From UBA981 sp942490995 (GTDB lineage Bacteria; Pseudomonadota; Gammaproteobacteria; Ga0077536): a stretch of DNA of 64,000 bases. Within the stretch, counting starts at the first letter, position 1, and each line of letters starts with the position of its first letter. The position numbers and the translations under genes are program-made. The DNA is taken from positions 1-64,000 of the forward strand of contig CALOBG010000036.1 in the NCBI GenBank assembly GCA_942490995.1, given 5' to 3'. Below are positions 57,598 to 64,000 of this stretch, piece by piece. The notes below the pieces were generated by a model. It saw nothing but the letters and a program-made list of their open reading frames with translations, was not told the origin of the DNA and did not search any database.

Positions 57598-60237
57598 ATG
57601 CCTATAGTTTTCGAACAAGGTGCACAATGGGTCCGCGCAGATTTTCATCTGCACACCCGCGCAGACCGCGAGTTCAAGTTCGCGGGCGACGACAACTTCT
57701 ACAACAGCCACTATGTGGATGCGTTGGAGAACGCGAACATCCAACTAGGGGTCATCACCAATCACAACAAGTTCGACTTCGATGAGTTCAAGGCGCTACG
57801 CAAAACAGCCCAGAAGAAGGGAGTTGCGCTGCTTCCAGGTGTTGAGCTCTCAGTCAACGATGGAGCCAACGGCATTCATACGTTGGTTGTATTTTCCAAC
57901 GAATGGTTGACGGATGGTCACGATCGTATCAATCCCTTCTTGGGCGTTGCGTTCGAAGGGAAAGTCCCTGCCCAGTATGAGCAGGAAAACGGACGATCCT
58001 CTCTGTCGCTGTTGGAAACCATCAAGAAGCTAGAGAGTTACCACCGCGATTTTTTTCTTGTATTTGCCCATGTCGAAGCGCCGAGTGGGCTTTGGGCCGA
58101 GCTGGATGGGGGACGCCTTTCTGAACTGGGTCAAAACGAATTCTTTCGCCGCCGAACGCTTGGCTTCCAGAAGGTGCGCACCCACAACAAGCCGCAACAG
58201 AAAAACAAGCCCTGCCGAACTAAAGTTCAGCAGCATCTTGGCGACTGGTATCCCGCTGAACTTGAAGGCTGCGACGCCAAATGCATAGAGGACATCGGTC
58301 AGGGGGTAGCCTGCTATCTCAAATTGGGCGAACTGTCCTTTGAGGCGGTCAAGTTTGCCTTGAGCGATCCCGCTGCGCGGGTCGGCCCGAAGCCGCCCAA
58401 GCATCAGGCGTCGCATATTCGCAGTATTCACTTCGACGGCGGAATCCTCGGCGGGCAGACAATGCATTTCTCTCCCGAGCTGAACACGCTGATCGGCATT
58501 CGCGGCAGCGGCAAATCATCCATCCTGGAGGCCGTGCGCTACGCCCTCGACATTCCTCGAGGCGAGAAGGCGCAGGACACCAAGTACAAGGATGAACTGA
58601 TCCGCCACACCCTTGGTAGCGGCGGCAAAGTGACGCTGACTGCCTGCGATGTGTACGGGCAAGAATTCACCATCTCCCGCATCTTGCGCGAAGCGCCGAA
58701 CGTCTACTTGGACAGCAAATTGCAACCCGGTGTTTCGATCCGAGAAACCGTGCTGCGTCACCCGATCTACTTTGGTCAGAAAGACCTGTCCAGCACAGGA
58801 GAAGGCTTCGAGACCGATCTGGTGGAAAAACTGGTGGGCGAAAAGCTCCGAGTGCTGCGGGATCAAATCGAAACCCAACGCCAGCATGTGCGGGATGCTG
58901 CTCAGCGCTGGATCAAGCTCAGCAATACCGCCGAACTCAAGCGAGACTTCGAGGCTCAGCTGACCGATGCCAATTTCCGGCTTAGGAAATTCGAAGAGTA
59001 TGGGGTTGCCGACAAGCTTCTAAAACGCCTTGGCTTCCAGCAGGATGCCGCTGCGTTGGAGCGCATGATGGAGCGGGCGAACAACTTCGTCCTCGCCCTC
59101 GAGCAATTGATCGCCGAGCACGAGGACGAGCTGCGTAACGCGACGAGTAACGCGTCCAAGCAGAACCCGGACTTCTTCACGGCCTACTACGCCGAGTTTT
59201 CCCACCTCGTCGCCAAGGTCGAGCAACTCAAAAAGATCGAGCAAGAGGCGCGTGCCATTACGGCCCGCCTCCACACCAAACAAGGGGAGTTCGAAGGCGC
59301 ACGCACCAGCCTTCAGGAGGAGTTCGCCCAGATCGAGCGGCAACTGGCACAGGAACTCAAGCAGACCGGCATGACGGCCATCCAGCCGGACGACTTCCTG
59401 GCTCAGCAACAGCGCAAAAGCAAGGCGGAGCAAATGCTGGAGGCGCTGACCAAGCAGGAAAGTCAGCAAAGCACCATTCGTGACGCGCTGTTTGCTGAGA
59501 TTGACAAGGTCAACGAGCTTTGGCTGAGCGAGTTCAACACCATCAAGGCCGAGCTGGATCGCGTGAACGCAGGCCATACAGCCTTGCAGATTGAAGCTGA
59601 TTTCAAGGGCGACAAGGAAATCGCCATCAGCTTCATGCAACAGCTTTTCAAGGGGAGCAATATCCGTGAAACCACCCTCCGCGCAGTCATGGAGGATTAC
59701 ACCGACTTCGGCGGCCTATTGCGCGCTCTGCCGAGTGCCCTGGCCAAGGCAGGGAGCACCCCGGAGGTCTTCGCGAAGACCTTCATGCAGAACCTGGTGG
59801 AGTTTGTCACCTGGCAGGTGCCCAACCGTTTCGTCATCCGCTATCGCGGCAAGGAACTGAAGCATCACTCGCTAGGGCAACGCGCTTCGGCGCTGCTGCT
59901 CTACGTGCTCAGCCAGCGCCAGAACGACGTGATCATCATCGACCAGCCGGAAGACGACCTGGATAACCAGACCATCTACGACGACGTGATCAAGTTGCTG
60001 CGTGAGATGAAGCCCGACGCCCAATTCATCTTCGCCACCCATAATGCCAATTTCCCGGTGCTGGGTGACGCGGAGCAAGTGCACGCCTGCCGCTACCAGG
60101 ACGAGAAAGTCGCCGTGCAAAGCGGCAGTATAGATGCCCGCCCCGTGCAGTCCGCCATCATCAACATCATGGAAGGAGGCCAAGACGCCTTCAACCGTCG
60201 CAAAGAGGTTTACAACCTATGGAAACCACAGAACTGA
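57598..60237 (+). CDS. PHP-domain SMC-like ATPase (TrlF-family)
   Basis: An 879-aa protein. An N-terminal PHP phosphoesterase domain (ADFHLHTRAD, TNHNKFD, LPGVELSV) with metal-binding His/Asp is followed by an SMC/Rad50-type ATPase: Walker A GIRGSGKSS near residue 300, a long coiled coil ~410-690, the signature LGQRASALLLY near 759, Walker B IIIDQPEDDLDN near 779, then ATHNANFP. This is the TrlF layout, found in mobile islands and linked to defence; PHP domains in such proteins are thought to act on DNA or tRNA. GAGGAG precedes ATG 57598. It overlaps the next gene by 19 bases. Confidence 0.82.
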   Translation: MPIVFEQGAQWVRADFHLHTRADREFKFAGDDNFYNSHYVDALENANIQLGVITNHNKFDFDEFKALRKTAQKKGVALLPGVELSVNDGANGIHTLVVFSNEWLTDGHDRINPFLGVAFEGKVPAQYEQENGRSSLSLLETIKKLESYHRDFFLVFAHVEAPSGLWAELDGGRLSELGQNEFFRRRTLGFQKVRTHNKPQQKNKPCRTKVQQHLGDWYPAELEGCDAKCIEDIGQGVACYLKLGELSFEAVKFALSDPAARVGPKPPKHQASHIRSIHFDGGILGGQTMHFSPELNTLIGIRGSGKSSILEAVRYALDIPRGEKAQDTKYKDELIRHTLGSGGKVTLTACDVYGQEFTISRILREAPNVYLDSKLQPGVSIRETVLRHPIYFGQKDLSSTGEGFETDLVEKLVGEKLRVLRDQIETQRQHVRDAAQRWIKLSNTAELKRDFEAQLTDANFRLRKFEEYGVADKLLKRLGFQQDAAALERMMERANNFVLALEQLIAEHEDELRNATSNASKQNPDFFTAYYAEFSHLVAKVEQLKKIEQEARAITARLHTKQGEFEGARTSLQEEFAQIERQLAQELKQTGMTAIQPDDFLAQQQRKSKAEQMLEALTKQESQQSTIRDALFAEIDKVNELWLSEFNTIKAELDRVNAGHTALQIEADFKGDKEIAISFMQQLFKGSNIRETTLRAVMEDYTDFGGLLRALPSALAKAGSTPEVFAKTFMQNLVEFVTWQVPNRFVIRYRGKELKHHSLGQRASALLLYVLSQRQNDVIIIDQPEDDLDNQTIYDDVIKLLREMKPDAQFIFATHNANFPVLGDAEQVHACRYQDEKVAVQSGSIDARPVQSAIINIMEGGQDAFNRRKEVYNLWKPQN

Positions 60238-61400
60238 TCGACATCCTCAGCCGGGGAGAGGACAGCCGCCACCAGTTCAAAGCGGATATCACCAATGCCA
60301 ATTCACTTGCGGCAGAAGTGGTCGCCTTCTGCAACTCGTCCGGCGGACGGATTTTCATTGGCGTGAATGATGACGGTTCGGTGCGTGGGCTGTCCAGCGA
60401 TGACGTAGCCCGTCTCAATCAATTAATTGCCAACGCCTCCTCGAACAATGTGCGTCCGGCAATGGCTCCGTTGACGGAAAACGTGCCGCACCCGAATGGG
60501 ACCGTGTTAGTTCTCACCGTAGCAGAAGGAATTAGTAAGCCCTACATGGTGGCCCAGGACGGCGCCCTTTCAATCTGGGTAAAAAAGGGGGCAGACAAGC
60601 GCCGGGTCAATGACCGTGAAGAAATCCTGCGCCTTTTTCAGCAGTCCGGCTCGGTACACGCAGACGAAGCTCCCGTCCCAAGACTCAGTGCTGGAGATAT
60701 AGACCTACCTTACTTCGAAATATTCTTTGAAAGACAATTCGGCGAGTCGCTCGCGCAGCATAACCAACCATTGCCACAGTTGCTGACCAATATGAATCTG
60801 ATGAACCAAGAGCGGCTCAATGTGGCCGGTAGCCTGCTGTTTGCAAAGGCACCGCAATACGCGCTTCCCGCTTTCATAGTCAAGGCTGTAGCCTTTGTCG
60901 GTACTGAGATCGAGGACGAGCGCTACATCGACAACCGAGACATCACCGGCAAGTTGGCCGATGTCTTCAGGCAGACACTGGGCTTCGTCGTATCCAACAC
61001 CCGGGCCACTCAAGGCGAACAAGGCTTCAATTCTCAAGGCCAGCCTGAGATTCCCCGAATCGTCTGGGAAGAGCTGGTCGCCAACGCCCTCGTCCACCGA
61101 GACTACTTCATCAGTGCTCCGGTGCGCGTGCTGGTGTTTGCTGATCGCGTCGAGATCATCAGCCCCGGCCACCTGCCTAATAACCTAACTATCGAGAACA
61201 TAAAGGCAGGCAACTCCAATATTCGCAATCCTATCCTGGCGTCATTCGCTGCCAAGCTCCTGCCATATCGAGGCCTGGGCAGTGGCTTACTGCGCTCCCT
61301 GCGGGAATGGCCGCATATCGAACTGATCGATGACCGCGCGGGCAATCTGTTCAAGGCCATCGTCCTGCGCCCAGACCCTGCGTTAGGGCCACCGGGTTGA
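60219..61400 (+). CDS. AlbA_2 (Schlafen-like) domain ATP-binding protein
   Basis: A 393-aa protein. The N-terminal AlbA_2/SLFN domain is visible: SRHQFKADITNANSLAAEVVAFCNSSGGRIFIGVNDDGSVRGL. The C-terminal part has VWEELVANALVHRDYFISAPVRVLVFADRVEIISPGHLPNNL, the GHKL-like HATPase_c_4 region with the N and G motifs. Proteins of this layout are annotated as transcriptional regulators or ATP-dependent helicase-like factors, and Schlafen-type AlbA domains can act on RNA. It overlaps the TrlF-like gene, so the two are coupled, and lies between hsdS and hsdR. Confidence 0.8.
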   Translation: METTELIDILSRGEDSRHQFKADITNANSLAAEVVAFCNSSGGRIFIGVNDDGSVRGLSSDDVARLNQLIANASSNNVRPAMAPLTENVPHPNGTVLVLTVAEGISKPYMVAQDGALSIWVKKGADKRRVNDREEILRLFQQSGSVHADEAPVPRLSAGDIDLPYFEIFFERQFGESLAQHNQPLPQLLTNMNLMNQERLNVAGSLLFAKAPQYALPAFIVKAVAFVGTEIEDERYIDNRDITGKLADVFRQTLGFVVSNTRATQGEQGFNSQGQPEIPRIVWEELVANALVHRDYFISAPVRVLVFADRVEIISPGHLPNNLTIENIKAGNSNIRNPILASFAAKLLPYRGLGSGLLRSLREWPHIELIDDRAGNLFKAIVLRPDPALGPPG

Positions 61401-61410
61401 GGGGGGTGGC

Positions 61411-64000
61411 ATGGACAGCTTCCACTTCGACGAGAAATATCTATCGCAGCTCCCGGCCCTGCAGGTGCTGGTCAATCTAGGCTATAAGTACCTGACGCCT
61501 GCCGAAGCACTGGCCGCCCGGGGTGGCAAGGCCGGAAACGTGTTGTTGGAAGAAATCCTGCGCGAACAGCTGAAGAAGTTGAACCGCATCCACCACAAAG
61601 GCGCCAGTTATCTGTTCAGCGAGGAGAACATTCAAAGCGCCATCCAGCGGCTGAAGAATGTCAAGTACGACGGCCTGCTAAAGACTAACGAGACGGTCTA
61701 CGACCTGCTCACCCTGGGCATCGCGCTGGAACAGTCCATCGAGGGCGATCTTAAGAGCTTCACGCTGAACTACGTGGATTGGCGGGACTTTTCCAAGGGT
61801 GGGGCCAGCAACATCTACCACGTAACCGCCGAGTTCGCGGTGGAGCGCGCACGCAGTGTCGAGACCTGCCGGCCCGACATCGTGCTGTTCGTCAACGGTA
61901 TCCCCTTTGCAGTGATCGAATGCAAGTCGCCCAAGGTCGAGGTAGCCCAGGCCATCTCGCAGACCATCCGCAACCAGCGCGACGAATACATCCCGCGACT
62001 GTTCACCTACACGCAGATGGTGCTGGCGGTGAACAAGAACGAGGCCCGCTACGCCACCACCGGCACACCGGCCAGGTTCTGGTCGAAGTGGAAGGAGGGC
62101 GTGGCGGATGCAGAGCTGGCGCCGCTGCTGGAGCGTCCGCTGCCGGAATCGGTGAAAGCCTCGTTGTTCGATCTGGCCTTTGCCGAGCTGGGCGTGCGCG
62201 AGGAGATTGCGCCCTACCTGGTGGGCCGCCAGGTGACCGAACAGGATCGGGCGCTCTACGCCTTGTGCCGCCCCGAACGCCTGCTGGATATGGCCTGGGC
62301 CTTCACGGTGTTCGACGGCGGTGTGCGCAAGATCGCGCGCTACCAGCAGGTGTTTGCCGTCAGCGAGGTGCTCGCCCGGGTCAAGCAAACAGACGGCAGT
62401 GGCAAACGCCGGGGCGGCATCGTCTGGCACACCCAGGGTTCGGGTAAGTCGCTGACCATGGTGATGCTGGCCCGCGCACTGGCGCTGGAGCCTGATATTC
62501 GCAATCCGCGCATCGTGCTGGTGACGGACCGGGTGGATCTCGACAAGCAGCTCGGCAATACCTTCGCCGCCTGCGGACTCTCGCCCGACCGCGCCGAAAG
62601 CGGCCGTCACCTGGTGGAGCTGGTGGCCGACGGCAAGGCGCACATCGTCACTACCCTGGTGCACAAGTTCGACAAGGCGCTGGCCTACAAGAAGTTCAGC
62701 GATGCCTCCCCAGATATCTTCGTGCTGGTGGACGAGACCCAGCGCACCCAGTTGGGCAGCTATTCGGCGCGCATGCGGCAGATGTTCCCCAATGCCTGCT
62801 ACATCGGATTCACCGGCACGCCGCTGCTGACCCGCGAGAAAAGCGACGTGGCCAGGTTCGGTGGCGTGATCCACACCTACGCCATCGACCAGGCGGTGGC
62901 CGATGGCGCCATCGTGCCGCTGCTCTACGAAGGGCGCATGGTGGAACTGGAGCAGAACCAGGCGGCCATCGATATCTGGTTCGAGCGCCACACCCAGGGG
63001 CTCACCGACCAACAGAAGGCCGATCTCAAAAAGAAATACGCCCGCGCCGAGATGTTGAACAAGGCCGAGCAGGTGATCTACATGCGCGCCTTCGACATCA
63101 GCGAGCATTACCGGCAGAACTGGCAGGGCACCGGCTTCAAGGCGCAACTGGTAGCGCCCAACAAGGCCTCGGCACTGCGCTACAAGGCGTTTCTGGACGA
63201 GCTGGATACGATCACCAGTGAAGTGATCATCTCGCCACCCGATGAGCGCGAGGGTTTCGACGAGATCGACGCCGAGGAATCTACTGACGCGGTGGTGGCC
63301 TTTTGGCAACGCATGATGAAGCGCTACGGATCGGAGGACGACTACAACAAACAGATCGTCAACGCCTTCAAGTTTGGCGACGAGCCTGAGATCCTGATCG
63401 TGGTGGACAAGTTGCTGACCGGCTTCGATGCGCCGCGCAACACGGTGCTCTACCTTGCGCGCCGGCTCAAGGACCACTCCCTGCTACAAGCCATCGCGCG
63501 GGTGAACCGCCTGTATGAGGACGAATCTGGCAGCAGGGCCAAGGACTTCGGCTACGTCATCGACTACGTCGGCGTGCTGGGCGAACTCGACCAGGCGCTG
63601 ACCACCTACAGTGCACTGGAAGGTTTCGAGACGGCTGATCTCGAAGGCGCGCTGACCTCGATCCATGAAGAAACCAAGGCGTTGCCACAGCGCCATGCCG
63701 AACTGTGGGACCTGTTCAAGGCGGTGAAGAACCGCCAGGACGAGGAAGCCTTCGAACAGCTGCTGGCCGACGAGAAGTTGCGCGCCGATTTCTACGAGCG
63801 GTTATCGGCCTACGCCAAGACTTTGGCCATTGCGCTCTCCAGCGAACGCTTCATCACCGACACGCCCGAGCAGAAGCTTCGCGCCTACAAGAACGACCTG
63901 AAACGCTTCGTCAATCTCAAAGCCGCGGTGAAGCTCCGTTACGCCGAGTCGGTGGACTACCGCGATTTCGAGCCGCGTATCCAGAAGCTGCTGGACACGC
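61411..64000 (+). CDS. hsdR: Type I restriction endonuclease subunit HsdR, 5' part (runs off right edge)
   Basis: Motor and nuclease subunit of the type I system; 863 codons are visible without a stop. The PD-ExK nuclease site is CRPDIVLFVNGIPFAVIECKSP near residue 150-175 (Asp, Glu, Lys). Helicase motif I is HTQGSGKSL near 340. Motif II reads VDETQRTQ, with Gln where most HsdR proteins have His (DEAH/DECH). Motif III is FTGTP, and later DKLLTGFDAPRNTVLYLAR and QAIARVNRLY give motifs V and VI. ATG 61411 is placed 10 bases after the AlbA_2 gene with a G-rich leader. The remaining C-terminal helical domain lies outside the window. Confidence 0.9.
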   Translation, partial: MDSFHFDEKYLSQLPALQVLVNLGYKYLTPAEALAARGGKAGNVLLEEILREQLKKLNRIHHKGASYLFSEENIQSAIQRLKNVKYDGLLKTNETVYDLLTLGIALEQSIEGDLKSFTLNYVDWRDFSKGGASNIYHVTAEFAVERARSVETCRPDIVLFVNGIPFAVIECKSPKVEVAQAISQTIRNQRDEYIPRLFTYTQMVLAVNKNEARYATTGTPARFWSKWKEGVADAELAPLLERPLPESVKASLFDLAFAELGVREEIAPYLVGRQVTEQDRALYALCRPERLLDMAWAFTVFDGGVRKIARYQQVFAVSEVLARVKQTDGSGKRRGGIVWHTQGSGKSLTMVMLARALALEPDIRNPRIVLVTDRVDLDKQLGNTFAACGLSPDRAESGRHLVELVADGKAHIVTTLVHKFDKALAYKKFSDASPDIFVLVDETQRTQLGSYSARMRQMFPNACYIGFTGTPLLTREKSDVARFGGVIHTYAIDQAVADGAIVPLLYEGRMVELEQNQAAIDIWFERHTQGLTDQQKADLKKKYARAEMLNKAEQVIYMRAFDISEHYRQNWQGTGFKAQLVAPNKASALRYKAFLDELDTITSEVIISPPDEREGFDEIDAEESTDAVVAFWQRMMKRYGSEDDYNKQIVNAFKFGDEPEILIVVDKLLTGFDAPRNTVLYLARRLKDHSLLQAIARVNRLYEDESGSRAKDFGYVIDYVGVLGELDQALTTYSALEGFETADLEGALTSIHEETKALPQRHAELWDLFKAVKNRQDEEAFEQLLADEKLRADFYERLSAYAKTLAIALSSERFITDTPEQKLRAYKNDLKRFVNLKAAVKLRYAESVDYRDFEPRIQKLLDT

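Noticed and set aside
61678..63477. 599-aa open frame on the minus strand opposite hsdR
   Set aside because: The plus-strand HsdR frame has all nuclease and helicase motifs; the antisense frame has none and starts inside it.
1..64000. CRISPR arrays, tRNA and rRNA genes
   Set aside because: No regularly spaced direct repeats and no cloverleaf or rRNA-like sequence were found on either strand by reading; a dedicated tRNA search was not possible here.

Overview
The window is GC-rich chromosomal DNA from a proteobacterium, most likely a gammaproteobacterium. This is inferred from a class III-type PHA synthase, EptA/MprF/RND envelope genes and a VPLPA-CTERM protein. No rRNA, tRNA or CRISPR array was seen, so the lineage cannot be fixed from this window alone.

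Layout. (1) 1-2004: a decaying IS66-family element (tnpC runs off the left edge, tnpA carries an amber stop) sits inside an IS110-family transposase gene that also has an in-frame stop. (2) 2376-9211: a VPLPA-CTERM exported protein; a coupled PHA operon (short PhaE-like subunit, PhaC, GNAT); a patatin-like lipase; a CaiB-type CoA-transferase; a DUF5667-like protein. (3) 9375-14514: an urease operon ureE-F-AB-C-G-D with fused gamma/beta subunits and a divergent UreC active-site flap. (4) 14699-21466: a small unknown protein, a repeat cluster, an FAD oxidase, an esterase, a SRPBCC protein and a hybrid histidine kinase. (5) 21503-28694: a coupled operon of lysine 2,3-aminomutase, a tandem ATP-grasp ligase and a GNAT-HDAC-GNAT protein broken by two apparent frameshifts, divergent from an MFS transporter. 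(6) 28785-40897: MprF, EptA, a three-gene RND efflux system, a DUF599 protein, a deletion scar joining two gene fragments, and an alpha/beta hydrolase. (7) 41068-50082: a minus-strand gene run that makes the nickel-pincer nucleotide cofactor (larB, larE, larC, a larC2-like paralogue) but has no larA. It starts with an unrecognised 594-aa protein and ends with a BisC-like molybdoenzyme plus a ferredoxin-type reductase. (8) 50100-52711: an Old Yellow Enzyme pseudogene and a flavin-dependent monooxygenase. (9) 53239-64000: a type I restriction-modification island that also carries RhuM, a PHP-ATPase (TrlF-like) and an AlbA_2/Schlafen-type protein; hsdR runs off the right edge.

The strongest candidates for undescribed biology are the lysine 2,3-aminomutase/ATP-grasp/GNAT-HDAC cluster, which looks like a pathway for a beta-lysine amide or peptide, and the lar operon without a lactate racemase, whose nickel cofactor must serve some other enzyme. 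A 140-bp repeat with terminal inverted repeats, present in two full copies and one partial copy, and a separate 133-bp inverted-repeat element inside the lar operon are further items not explained by gene annotation.
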